A stretch of 40,851 bases of DNA from JBBRYW01 sp038237235 (GTDB lineage Bacteria > Actinomycetota > Thermoleophilia > Gaiellales > Gaiellaceae): NCBI GenBank assembly GCA_038237235.1, contig JBBRYW010000010.1:1-40851 (forward strand), in the 5' to 3' direction. This document shows, in pieces, positions 1 to 7,788 of this stretch (positions are counted from its first letter, which is position 1; each line of letters opens with the position of its first letter). A program made the position numbers and the translations under genes. The notes beneath the pieces are model-generated. The model made no database searches, was not told where the DNA came from, and saw nothing but the letters and a program-made list of their open reading frames with translations.

Positions 1-722
1 AAGCCGCCGTCGACGACGAGCGTGTGTCCTCGCACCATCTCCGCGGCGGGCGAGCAGAGGAACGCGACCGCGTCGGCGACGTCGCCCGGCTCCACGAGTC
101 GCCCTGCCGGCGTCCGGTCCCGGCCTGCGGCGAGCATCTCCTCCCTGTTCGGGAAGTGCTCGAGCGCGCCCGTCTCGACGAGGCCCGCCGACACGGCATT
201 GACGCGAATCCCGCGCGGAGCGAGCTCGACCGCGAGGTAGCGGACGAGCGACTCGAGCGCGGCCTTCGACGTTCCGACGAGGACGTAGTTGTCGAGCACG
301 CGCGTCGAGCCGAGGCTCGAGATCGCCACGATTGACGAGCCGGGCCGCATCGAAGGCACGACGGCCTGCGCCAGCGTCAGCAGAGCGCGCGCGTTCGCCC
401 CGACCGTCCAGTCCCAGTGCTTCTCCTCGACCTCGAGGGCGGGGCGGATCACGCCGGTCGCCGCATTGTGCACGAGGGCGTCGAGCGGCCCGAGCTCCGC
501 GATCTGTCCGAGGACGCGCTCGCCGGCGATGTTCCCGCGGATGAGCACAGGCTCAGCTCCCGCCGCCCGCAGCTCCTCGGCCGTCTCCTCCGCCGCTCGG
601 TCGTTTCGAAGGTAGCCGATCGCTACGCGCGACGCGCCGAGCTCGGCAAAGCGAAGCGCGATCGCCTTCCCGATTCCGCGCGACCCGCCCGTCACGAAGA
701 CGGAGGCGCCGCCCGGGCTCAT
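1..722 (-). CDS. fabL: FabL-type enoyl-[acyl-carrier-protein] reductase (SDR), 3' end cut by window
   Basis: Short-chain dehydrogenase/reductase expected to reduce enoyl-ACP with NADPH in the last step of type II fatty-acid elongation. The Rossmann glycine motif GGSRGIGK lies near the N-terminus. The active site reads SSLG followed by NYVLVGTSKAALE, so Tyr and Lys are six residues apart (Y-x6-K) rather than the usual Y-x3-K. That spacing, together with NAATGVIRP, HWDWT and HFPNRE, matches Bacillus subtilis FabL as I know it. The frame runs off the window after VVDGG, so only a few C-terminal residues should be missing. The ATG at 720-722 overlaps the TGA of the preceding small gene (ATGA), implying translational coupling. 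A generic SDR is the alternative, but the Y-x6-K spacing makes FabL more likely. Confidence 0.85.
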   Translation of the reverse strand, partial: MSPGGASVFVTGGSRGIGKAIALRFAELGASRVAIGYLRNDRAAEETAEELRAAGAEPVLIRGNIAGERVLGQIAELGPLDALVHNAATGVIRPALEVEEKHWDWTVGANARALLTLAQAVVPSMRPGSSIVAISSLGSTRVLDNYVLVGTSKAALESLVRYLAVELAPRGIRVNAVSAGLVETGALEHFPNREEMLAAGRDRTPAGRLVEPGDVADAVAFLCSPAAEMVRGHTLVVDGG

Positions 723-997
723 CGTCGCCGCGGCAGCGGGTCGCTGACAGGGGCCGAGCTCGGAATCGTCTCCCACCCGATTCGCGAGCGCGACTCCGGC
801 GAGCTGTCCCGCGAGGTCGACGAGGCATAACCGAGCGTGTCGAGCAACGCCATCTGCTCCTCGCCGTAACGCCTCGTCGGATGCTCGTCCGGAAGATCTC
901 GGATCAGCTCGTGCACGCGCGCGCGCAGCTGGTAGGCGAAGTGAGGCGTCGCGGGCCCGACGAGGGCATCGATATCGTCCCTGGTCGGCTCCGCCAC
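719..997 (-). CDS. Small hypothetical protein coupled to fabL
   Basis: A soluble protein of about 92 residues that I do not recognise. The conserved-looking core, from TRDDIDALVGPATPHFAYQL to MALLDTLGYAS, reads like a small helical protein; the last 35 or so residues are Ser/Arg-rich. It ends in TGA overlapping the ATG of fabL, so the two are probably one transcript. I chose the GTG at 995-997 because a TAGGCT hexamer (minus strand, 1010-1005) lies 7 nt before it, the leaderless arrangement seen repeatedly in this window. An in-frame ATG at 1057 would extend the protein by 20 low-complexity residues and run into the promoter of the divergent permease. Confidence 0.6.
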   Translation of the reverse strand: MAEPTRDDIDALVGPATPHFAYQLRARVHELIRDLPDEHPTRRYGEEQMALLDTLGYASSTSRDSSPESRSRIGWETIPSSAPVSDPLPRRR

Positions 998-1004
998 GGC
1001 GCCA

Positions 1005-1010
1005 AGCCTA
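1005..1010 (-). promoter_or_regulatory. -10-like TAGGCT for leaderless small gene/fabL
   Basis: TAGGCT on the minus strand ends 7 nt before the GTG start at 997. No convincing -35 box is visible. It is divergent from, and within 100 bp of, a similar hexamer serving the permease. Confidence 0.35.
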
Positions 1011-1101
1011 CCCGCGCGATTCGCTTCCGCCGCAGCCGCGCCGACAGGATCTCGCAAGGGGTGCTCCCCGACAGGGCTCTCGCAACCGGCACCCGCATGG
1101 A

Positions 1102-1107
1102 TAGCCT
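1102..1107 (+). promoter_or_regulatory. -10-like TAGCCT for leaderless EamA gene
   Basis: TAGCCT ends 6 nt before the GTG start at 1114 with no Shine-Dalgarno sequence between, consistent with a leaderless transcript. No clear -35 box. Confidence 0.35.
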
Positions 1108-1113
1108 CGGACG

Positions 1114-2244
1114 GTGCAACGGGGCGCCGCCGACTTCCTCCTGCTCGCGACCGTCTTGCTCTGGTCGCTCAACTTCACCGTCTCGAAGTACATCCTCGAC
1201 CAGGGTTTCCACCCGCTCGCCTACGCGTCGATCCGCTACTCGGCCGCCGCCCTGCTGTTCGCGGCGATTACGTTCTCGTGGGAGCGCTCTCTCGCGATCG
1301 CCCGCAGGGACCTCCCGCTCATTGCCGCCTGCGTCGCAGTGCTCGTGGGAAACCAGTTGAGCTTCGTCTACGCGCTGCGCTTCACGACCGCGGCGACGGT
1401 CGCACTGCTCTTCGGGACGCTCCCGATCTTCACGGCGCTCCTCTCGCGCGCTGTCGGGATCGAGCGCCTCGGCCGCCGCTTCTGGGGTGCAGCCGTCGTC
1501 TCGTTCGCGGGAGTCGCTCTCGTCAGCGTCGGATCGGGTGGAAGTCTGTCCGGGAACGTCAAGGGTGACACACTCGCCGTGCTCGGTGCTCTCACGTGGG
1601 CCGCCTACTCGGTCGCGATCGCGCCGCTGATGCGGAGCTATTCGCCGTTTCGCATCAGCGCCGTCGTCCTGCTCGTGGTCTCCGTCGTCCTCTTCCTGCT
1701 CGGGAGCCGGCAGGTTGGCGAGCAGCAGTTCGACTTCGGGCCGCTCCTGTGGCTCGGCTTCGCCTTCGCCGTCCTCGGGCCCCTCGTCTTGACGAACCTG
1801 ATGTGGTTCACGGCGATCGATCGCGTCGGGCCCTCGCGGGCCGCGCTCTTTGCGAACCTGCAGCCCTTCCTCGCTGCGATCGTGGCGCTTCTGCTCCTGT
1901 CCGAGCACATCAGCGCCCTCCAGGTCGCGGGCGGGCTAGCGATCGCGGCCGGGATCGTCCTTTCGCGCTATCGCCGCCGCAGCTCAGCGCAGGCGGCGGC
2001 TTCAGGCGCCGGGGAGCAGCAGGCCGTGCCCGCGTTCCCGCTTCCACGGCCCCGGGGGAGTCAGGAGCGACTCGACGCGCAGGAAGGCGAGACCGACGAG
2101 CGGGAAGTCGGAGAGCCGCTCGCAGAGCAGGAAGCGAGGGCGCCACTCGGGGAAGAACTTGCGGTTGAAGACGAGCAGCCGCCTCAGCTGGAAGAGACGG
2201 TCGAACGGCAGGACGCACAAGCGGAGGGCCGCGCGCACCTTTGA
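1114..2244 (+). CDS. EamA/DMT-superfamily permease with antisense-overlapping tail
   Basis: Drug/metabolite-transporter-type integral membrane protein. Ten hydrophobic segments fall in two EamA repeats (roughly residues 5-135 and 150-285), beginning LLLATVLLWSLNF and ending GLAIAAGIVLSRYRRR. Substrate unknown; the family exports amino acids, metabolites or drugs. A normal member would stop near residue 295. Here the frame continues about 80 more residues, a very polar Glu/Gln/Arg-rich tail, while running antisense through the 3' end of the convergent lysyltransferase gene (2002-2244). The tail is either a read-through after loss of the native stop or a real cytoplasmic extension; its composition is what the reverse of the opposite gene would produce. 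GTG 1114 is preceded by a -10-like hexamer and no Shine-Dalgarno. Confidence 0.85.
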   Translation: MQRGAADFLLLATVLLWSLNFTVSKYILDQGFHPLAYASIRYSAAALLFAAITFSWERSLAIARRDLPLIAACVAVLVGNQLSFVYALRFTTAATVALLFGTLPIFTALLSRAVGIERLGRRFWGAAVVSFAGVALVSVGSGGSLSGNVKGDTLAVLGALTWAAYSVAIAPLMRSYSPFRISAVVLLVVSVVLFLLGSRQVGEQQFDFGPLLWLGFAFAVLGPLVLTNLMWFTAIDRVGPSRAALFANLQPFLAAIVALLLLSEHISALQVAGGLAIAAGIVLSRYRRRSSAQAAASGAGEQQAVPAFPLPRPRGSQERLDAQEGETDEREVGEPLAEQEARAPLGEELAVEDEQPPQLEETVERQDAQAEGRAHL

Positions 2245-3612
2245 GCTCGAGGTGGCGCGGAGTAGATCGGAGAAGACACAGAAGTTGAGCGAGAGCTCCG
2301 GGACGTCCTCGGCTTTCGCCCAGGCGATCGTCTCGGCGACCAGAAACTCCATCAGGCCGTTCGGACTTGCTCGGCGCCGTCGCATCGCGCTCAGCGAATA
2401 GCTCTGGCCGGCCGGCGACGGCACGAGGTGGAGGAAGCCGTCCGGCCGCCCGCTTGGCCCCATAGCGACGACGAAAACCGGCTCGGGATTCGCGAAGAAG
2501 TCGTCCATTGCCATCGTGAAGCCGCGCTCGGGCGATCGTCCGCGCCATTCGTCCGAGAGCTCCGCGAGCTCGGCGCGAAGCTTTTCGTCGACGTCCGGGG
2601 CCCGGAGGATGCGAATGTGGTAGCCGCCGCGCAGAAGGCGGTTGACGGATTGGCGGACCTTGCGGATCGCCCGGCCGTCGAGCGAGAACGTGCCGGGATG
2701 GACGATCGCTTCCTCGCCGAGCAGCAGCGCGCGAAAGCCGAACGAGCGGTAGAGCGGGAGCTGCGCCGCGCTTGCGCCGAGGATCGCGATTCGCCAGCCT
2801 CGGGCCCGGGCGGCGCGGCGAAAGTCCTCGACGAGGGCGGCGAACCGCCGCGAGTCGCCGATCGGGTCCCCGCTCACCAGCGCGGTTCCGCCGACGACCC
2901 GGTAGGCCAGGAATGCCGATCCGTCGGCCGCGAAGAAGTAGTTCTTGTCCCGGCGGAGCGCGAAGAACGCGAGCGAGTCGCAGCCGTGCGAATCGATCAG
3001 GGCACGAGCGCGTCTCCGCTGGCCGACGCTCTGAGTCACGCGCTCCCGCAGCGGGCGGAGCCAGAGGTACAGCACTCGGAAGGCGAGGAGCGCGGCCGCC
3101 GCGGCCGCGACGTCCTCGACATCCTCGCGGGCCGAGAGATGATCACCGGCGTAGAGGGCGAGGAAAGTGCCCACCGCGGCGAGCGGGCAGGCGGTCAGGA
3201 GCAGCTGCCGAGTCGCTGACCGATCCCCGGGAACGTCGAAACGATCGCGGTAGCGAAGGAGCGCTCCCAGCAGGAGGGCGGAGGCGAGCGCCTCCTCCGC
3301 GTCGAGCCCCTTGAGCAGATGGGCGACGGCGCTTCCGATCACGAGCATGACCGCGGCCTGCCAGGCGCGGTGCCGGCGGCCCGCGAGCGAGCGCGACACC
3401 CAGATCAGGGCGACGCCGAAGAGAAATGCGCCGACGCGCGCGCCTTCCGTCACCTGAGGCGGCAAGACTCCGTCGATCAGATCCGACCGCGCGGCGAGAC
3501 TCGGCGTCAGCGCTGAGACGATGCTGATCAGGCCGACAGTCGCTGCGGCCGCACCGAGTAGGCCTTCCGGCCTTGGAGTTGGGCGGCGAAAAGGTTGCAA
3601 CCCTGCGGCCAC
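2002..3612 (-). CDS. MprF-like phosphatidylglycerol lysyltransferase domain protein (DUF2156)
   Basis: 536-residue membrane protein. The N-terminal 200 residues carry several hydrophobic helices (GLLGAAAATVGLISIVSAL, GAFLFGVALIWVSR, a third near 90-110 and others). The C-terminal part from about residue 205 is the GNAT-fold lysyl/alanyl-phosphatidylglycerol synthase domain, with the family-typical DSLAFFALRRDKNYFF, VSGDPIGD, ILGAS and YRSFGFRALLLGEEAIV. In characterised homologues this domain transfers an aminoacyl group from tRNA to phosphatidylglycerol, altering surface charge and resistance to cationic peptides. The protein is shorter than full MprF (about 850 residues) because it has a reduced membrane region. 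No fused lysyl-tRNA synthetase is present. Its last 81 codons overlap the EamA gene on the other strand. GTG start at 3610-3612; no convincing ribosome-binding site. Confidence 0.85.
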   Translation of the reverse strand: MAAGLQPFRRPTPRPEGLLGAAAATVGLISIVSALTPSLAARSDLIDGVLPPQVTEGARVGAFLFGVALIWVSRSLAGRRHRAWQAAVMLVIGSAVAHLLKGLDAEEALASALLLGALLRYRDRFDVPGDRSATRQLLLTACPLAAVGTFLALYAGDHLSAREDVEDVAAAAAALLAFRVLYLWLRPLRERVTQSVGQRRRARALIDSHGCDSLAFFALRRDKNYFFAADGSAFLAYRVVGGTALVSGDPIGDSRRFAALVEDFRRAARARGWRIAILGASAAQLPLYRSFGFRALLLGEEAIVHPGTFSLDGRAIRKVRQSVNRLLRGGYHIRILRAPDVDEKLRAELAELSDEWRGRSPERGFTMAMDDFFANPEPVFVVAMGPSGRPDGFLHLVPSPAGQSYSLSAMRRRRASPNGLMEFLVAETIAWAKAEDVPELSLNFCVFSDLLRATSSSKVRAALRLCVLPFDRLFQLRRLLVFNRKFFPEWRPRFLLCERLSDFPLVGLAFLRVESLLTPPGPWKRERGHGLLLPGA

Positions 3613-3640
3613 CGTACAGGCGTTCCCGCAAAGGCAGGGT

Positions 3641-3646
3641 TAAGAT
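3641..3646 (+). promoter_or_regulatory. -10-like TAAGAT for leaderless hppD
   Basis: TAAGAT ends 6 nt before the GTG start at 3653. No Shine-Dalgarno and no clear -35 box; same layout as other genes of this window. Confidence 0.35.
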
Positions 3647-3652
3647 GCGCCC

Positions 3653-4744
3653 GTGGCCGATTTCATGCCGATCAAGGGCTGGGACCACGTCGAGCTCTAC
3701 GTCGGCAACGCCAAGCAGGCCGCCTACTTCTACGAGCGCGCCTTCGGCTTCGCGCAGACGGCCTACGCGGGACCAGAGACCGGCGTTCGCGACCGGGCTT
3801 CCTACGTCCTCGAGCAGAACGACATCCGCCTCATCCTGACGAGCGGCGTCCGAGGCGATACCGAGATCACCCGCTTCGCCGGCGCGCACGGCGACGGGGT
3901 GAAGGACGTTGCATTCGCGGTGCCGAGCGCCGACGACGCCTATCGCCAGGCGGTGCAGCGCGGCGCCCGGGGCGTGGTCGAGCCGCACTGGGCGGAAGAC
4001 GAGTACGGGCGCGTCGAGCTCGCGACGATCGCGACCTACGGGGACAACGTGCATACCTTCGTCAACCGCGGCGACTACGCAGGTGCCTACCTGCCCGGCT
4101 ACGTCGCGTCGGCCACCGACGGCGACCGGAGCGGCGTTGGCCTTCGTGCCATCGACCACGTGGTCGGGAACGTCGAGCTCGGGCGCATGGATCACTGGGT
4201 CGAGTTCTACGAGCGGGTAATGGGCTTCACAGAGCTGCTCCACTTCTCCGACGAGGCGATCCACACCGAGTACTCGGCGCTGATGTCGAAGGTGATGATG
4301 GACGGCGACGGCAAGATCAAGCTGCCGATCAACGAGCCGGCTGAGGGCAAGCGAAAGAGCCAGATCGAGGAATACCTGGAGTTCAACGGCGGTCCCGGGG
4401 TCCAGCACCTCGCTCTCGCCTCGGACGACATCGTCGGCACCGTGGACGCGCTGCGACGGCGTGGAATCGCCTTCCTCGGCACGCCGGAGACCTACTACGA
4501 GGACGCCACCGCGCGCGTGGGCGAGATCGGCGAGGACTGGGAGGACCTCAGGCGGCTGCGCATCCTCGCCGACCGCGATGAGGAGGGCTACCTGCTGCAG
4601 ATCTTCACGAAGACCGCGCAGGACCGCCCGACGCTCTTCTTCGAGGTGATCGAGCGGCACGGCGCGCGCGGCTTCGGCGAGGGCAACTTCAAGGCGCTGT
4701 TCGAGTCGATCGAGCGCGAGCAGGCGCTCCGGGGGAATCTCTAG
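3653..4744 (+). CDS. hppD: 4-hydroxyphenylpyruvate dioxygenase
   Basis: Fe(II) dioxygenase converting 4-hydroxyphenylpyruvate to homogentisate in tyrosine catabolism. Two VOC-fold halves are visible: WDHVELYVGN begins the first and AIDHVVGNV the second. The three expected metal ligands are present: His169 (IDHVVGN), His252 (GVQHLALASDDI) and Glu331 (LFFEVIER). The C-terminal GFGEGNFKALFESIEREQ signature is typical. 363 residues is normal for the family. GTG 3653 fits the -10-like hexamer just upstream; an ATG 12 nt downstream is an alternative. Homogentisate dioxygenase (14982) and a fumarylacetoacetase-family gene (10298) lie further along the same strand. Its stop codon shares a CTAG palindrome with the stop of the facing cyclase remnant. 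Confidence 0.95.
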   Translation: MADFMPIKGWDHVELYVGNAKQAAYFYERAFGFAQTAYAGPETGVRDRASYVLEQNDIRLILTSGVRGDTEITRFAGAHGDGVKDVAFAVPSADDAYRQAVQRGARGVVEPHWAEDEYGRVELATIATYGDNVHTFVNRGDYAGAYLPGYVASATDGDRSGVGLRAIDHVVGNVELGRMDHWVEFYERVMGFTELLHFSDEAIHTEYSALMSKVMMDGDGKIKLPINEPAEGKRKSQIEEYLEFNGGPGVQHLALASDDIVGTVDALRRRGIAFLGTPETYYEDATARVGEIGEDWEDLRRLRILADRDEEGYLLQIFTKTAQDRPTLFFEVIERHGARGFGEGNFKALFESIEREQALRGNL

Positions 4745-6166
4745 GCGGTAGCGGCAAGCAGGCCCTCGGCCTGCTGGATGAAGCGCGTGGCGCCGGCCGA
4801 ACGGTAGAACGCCAGCGCGAGGCGGAGCTCAACGTCCGCGTCGGCCCGCCGACCCCCCTCAACGAAGCGCTGCGCAGCGCGGAGCCGTGCGTACGCCGCG
4901 TCGGGCAGGTCGCCCATCGCGTCGAGGCGATCGGCCGCCGCGGGGATGTCGCCGTCCAGGACCAACCGCACTGCGTTGTCCCACGGGTTGGCCGCCCGGA
5001 GGCGCCGGAGCGTCTCACCGAGTTGACTCTCTCGTCCGGCATCGGCACAACCCCACGCCAGCTCGAGAAGGTCTGCTCCGTCTCCGGCAGCACATCGCCC
5101 ACGTTGACTCGATCCGCGAGCATCCGTGCGTACTCCTCGGCGTAGAGCGGGTTGCCCCCGGCACGCCGAGCAGCTCCGTCTGCGTGTCGGCGGCCATCAC
5201 GGCTCGGTCGAGGAGGCCATGGAGAAGGAGCGACGTCTGCTCGTCCGAGAGCGGCGCTAGCGCGACCGTCGAGGCGTTGAGCTTGCCGCCGCCCCAGCCG
5301 GGGCGTCGCTCGATCAGCTCCGGCCTCGCGGTGCAGACGCAGAGGAGTGGCGCATCGCGCACCCAGTCCGCGAGGTAGTCGATGAAGTCGAGCAGGCCCG
5401 ACGAGCGTGACGAGCTGCGGCTCCCGCTCGGCCCTTGTCCGCTCGAACGCGCCGACCAGCAACTCGAGCTCCCGGTCACGGCCCACGAGCCGCGAGTTGC
5501 CCCCCTGCTCGACGTCGACGCCGAGGCGGGCCTTCGGGGCGACGGGCTCCCAGACGGCGATCGGATCGGCCTTTCCCTTTGCCACGACTGGGTCGGCGGC
5601 GGCGCACTCGAACACCCGCTCGGTGGTGCGGAAGGTCTACTTGCCGACGAGGATACCGTTCACGGGCGCTGCCGCCTGGAGCCGGGCGGCGGTGTTCATC
5701 ACGTCGCCGGCCGCCATCCCCTCTCCCGAGCTCGGACGCGCGTCGAGGGGGACGAGCGCCTCACCGGTGTTGACCGCCACCCGGACGTGCAGGCGAGGTC
5801 GGCGTCCTCCGCGTTCAGCTCGGCGACGGCGTCCTGAACGGCAAGAGCAGCGCGTACTGCGCGCTCGGGATCGTCCTCGTGCGCGATGGGCGAGCTCGCC
5901 TCGCACACGGTGGTGGTACGTCGCGAGCATCGCGCTGACATCCTCGGGTCGAGCCGCTCGGCCCGGGCCGTGGAACCGACGAGATCGGCGAAGAGCACGG
6001 TCACGATCTTTCGCTCCTTGCGGGCGATAGCCGCCGGCGGAGCTTCGAGTGGGGCACCGCACCCGGCGCAGAAGCGCGCGTCGCCGCCGCTCTCACGACC
6101 GCATTCGACGCAGGTCTTCACGCGCTGAGAATGGTCGGGTTCGCAGGAGGCCATTGCGGGCACCAT
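4741..6166 (-). pseudogene. Decayed class III adenylate cyclase / AAA-ATPase / TPR regulator
   Basis: Pieces of one gene appear in order but in different frames. A zinc-ribbon N-terminus (CVECGRESGG.ARFCAGCGAPL) and the cyclase start KIVTVLFADLVGSTARAERL begin at 6166. The rest of the cyclase domain (VAVNTGEALVPL, GMAAGDVMNTAARLQAAAP) is in a second frame near 5640-5800. An AAA entry (LVGRDRELELLVGAFE) is near 5480. A mid-ATPase segment (LDFIDYLADWVRDAPLLCV) is near 5380, and a TPR-like tail ends at 4741. Complete proteins of this type are usually about 1,000 residues or more; only about 475 codons remain and the Walker A region is not readable, so both frameshifts and large deletions occurred. 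No full product is expected. Confidence 0.8.
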
Positions 6167-6168
6167 TC

Positions 6169-7008
6169 ATGAGCGTGGCGGAGATCGCAGGCAGCGACGG
6201 CTTCTTCGGGACGGCGGCGAGGCAGGCCGCGACGCTCCGCGTGCTCGGGCACAGGCCGTGGCCTCTCCCGAGTGGGCGCTGGTCGCAGGCTCAGACCTGG
6301 GAGGATCTGTTGTTCGCCCACTGGAGAGTTGCCGAGGGCGACGTCCGCAAGCTCGTGCCGATGTCGCTAGACCTCGATCTCTTCGGAGGAGAAGCCTGGC
6401 TCGGCGTGACGCCGTTCAGGGTCAGCGGCCTGCGGCTGCGCGGGATGCTGCCCGTGCCTCGACTCTCGACCTTTCTGGAGCTCAACGTCCGGACGTACGT
6501 GACGTTCGGCGGCCGGCCGGGGATCTTTTTCTTCAGCCTCGACGCCGACAGTCCGTTCGCCGTCGAGGGCGCACGCCGCCTGTTCAAGCTGCCCTACTTC
6601 CGCGCCCTCATGTCGGCCCGCACCGTCGAGTCGCGTGTTGAGTTCTCGAGCGCCCGACGCGAGGGGCCGGCGCGCCCATTCATCTTCCAGGCGGCGTACG
6701 AGCCCGTCGGGCCGCTGCTCGAGCACGACCCCGGCTCGCTCGAGCACTTCCTCACCGAAAGGTACTGCCTCTACACGCTCGACGAGCGCGCCCGCGCCTG
6801 CCGCGCGGAGATCCACCATCCGCCCTGGCCGCTGCAGGGCGCCCGCGCAGCGATCGAGGTCAACCTGATGGCGCCGCCGGGCCTGGCGCCTCCCGACGGC
6901 GAGCCCCTCCTGCACTTCTCGCGGCGCCAGGACGTCGCGATCTGGCCACTCCAGCCCGTCGAAGGCCCGGGCGCCGTGCACGGCGACCTTGGGCCGCACG
7001 CGGCCTGA
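6169..7008 (+). CDS. DUF2071 (YqjF-like) family protein
   Basis: Soluble protein of 279 residues with the layout of the DUF2071 family: an N-terminal block ending WEDLLFAHWRV, then LVPMSLDLDLFGGEAWLGVTPFRV, FLELNVRTYVTFGGRPGIFFFSLDAD, YFRALMS and a C-terminal HFSRRQDVAIWPLQPV. The biochemical role of the family is not established. The start is uncertain. ATG 6169 begins the conserved-looking sequence MSVAEIAG, but the only good Shine-Dalgarno (AGGAGG, 6145-6150) is 18 nt upstream. An in-frame TTG at 6154 is only 3 nt from it. The gene diverges from the cyclase remnant with its start codon two bases away. Confidence 0.8.
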   Translation: MSVAEIAGSDGFFGTAARQAATLRVLGHRPWPLPSGRWSQAQTWEDLLFAHWRVAEGDVRKLVPMSLDLDLFGGEAWLGVTPFRVSGLRLRGMLPVPRLSTFLELNVRTYVTFGGRPGIFFFSLDADSPFAVEGARRLFKLPYFRALMSARTVESRVEFSSARREGPARPFIFQAAYEPVGPLLEHDPGSLEHFLTERYCLYTLDERARACRAEIHHPPWPLQGARAAIEVNLMAPPGLAPPDGEPLLHFSRRQDVAIWPLQPVEGPGAVHGDLGPHAA

Positions 7009-7016
7009 ACAAACGG

Positions 7017-7445
7017 CTACTCGAGCTCGGCGTCTCCCACCGTGTCGATCTCGACGCGCTCCTTGCGGAGGTCGGCGCGGATTCGCTTCTCCTCCGTGAC
7101 GGTTCGCTTGCGAATGATGATCCGCTCCCGGACGACGAGGCGCTTCGTCACCACGAGCTCCTCCTCGAGGAGCGGGATCGAGACCGAGCCGTCCGGCAGC
7201 GTCCCGATCTTGCCGGAGTCTCCGGCTGAGGGCTCCGTGCGCTCGGCGGCGGCGTACTCCGTGCCGCGCGTGACGAGGTCGTCCACGCTCTCCGTCTCCA
7301 CGCGCTTCCTGGCGCGAACCGAGCCCACCTCGTGCACTCGTGTGTCCACCAAAAGCTGCTCCTCGTGACGGGTCAGCCCCTCGCTGCTCTCGGCGTCGCG
7401 TGCCCCCACAGCTCGCTCCCGATCCGCCTGAGAATCTCCCTGCAC
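7017..7445 (-). CDS. DUF2382 (YsnF/AvaK-like) stress-associated protein
   Basis: 142-residue, highly charged protein with the two-part DUF2382 pattern. The first half is EEQLLVDTRVHEVGSVRARKRVETE; the second is SIPLLEEELVVTKRLVVRERIIIRKRTVTEE followed by RKERVEID. These proteins alternate Glu/Val/Arg and are associated with general stress responses in Actinobacteria and cyanobacteria; no enzymatic activity is known. The GTG start at 7443-7445 has an excellent ribosome-binding site (AAGGAGGT, a few nt upstream), one of the strongest in the window and unlike the leaderless neighbours. A second, truncated DUF2382 gene lies immediately upstream on the same strand. Confidence 0.8.
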   Translation of the reverse strand: MQGDSQADRERAVGARDAESSEGLTRHEEQLLVDTRVHEVGSVRARKRVETESVDDLVTRGTEYAAAERTEPSAGDSGKIGTLPDGSVSIPLLEEELVVTKRLVVRERIIIRKRTVTEEKRIRADLRKERVEIDTVGDAELE

Positions 7446-7749
7446 GGTTACCTCCTTCCGAAGTGGGACGAACGAGGCGGCCGAAGCCGCCCCGTTCCGG
7501 CTCCCTGCTAGCGGCCCCGATCCTCCTCGACGAGACCTTCGCCTTCGACCTCGACGCGCTCCTTGCGCACCTCGTCGCTGACGGTCTTGCGCTCGGTCTG
7601 GACGTCCTTCTCGAGTCCGACTCGCTCCTTGGCGACGGTCTGCTTCTGCACCATCGCCTCCTCGGCGCGCAGGGTGACGTCGACCTGCTCCTCGCCGATC
7701 TCGGCGTCGTCAACGGGTCTCCTTCCCGCGCTCGAATTTCCGGCCAGCC

Positions 7750-7757
7750 GTCTAGCC
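7750..7757 (+). repeat. Left 8-bp target-site duplication GTCTAGCC
   Basis: GTCTAGCC immediately left of the IS terminus is repeated exactly at 8928-8935 immediately right of the other terminus, as expected for a staggered-cut insertion. Confidence 0.75.
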
Positions 7758-7772
7758 TGCACTGACTCCGAG
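7758..7772 (+). repeat. IS left terminal inverted repeat
   Basis: TGCACTGACTCCGAG matches the inward-read right end at 13 of 15 positions. It is read through by the chimeric DUF2382 ORF. Confidence 0.75.
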
Positions 7773-7788
7773 ATGTAGCGACGCTCGC

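Noticed and set aside
904..1908. Long minus-strand ORF opposite the EamA gene
   Set aside because: Charged, repetitive Arg/Glu/Asp composition typical of the antisense of a membrane protein; no recognisable motif, and the plus strand has a clear EamA protein.
3143..4660. 505-codon minus-strand ORF opposite HPPD
   Set aside because: Antisense of a well-supported HPPD gene; no family features, and it would also run into the MprF-like promoter region.
4741..4744. CTAG shared by the stop codons of HPPD and the facing cyclase remnant
   Set aside because: TAG on both strands always forms CTAG when stops abut; likely a consequence of close convergence, not a signal.
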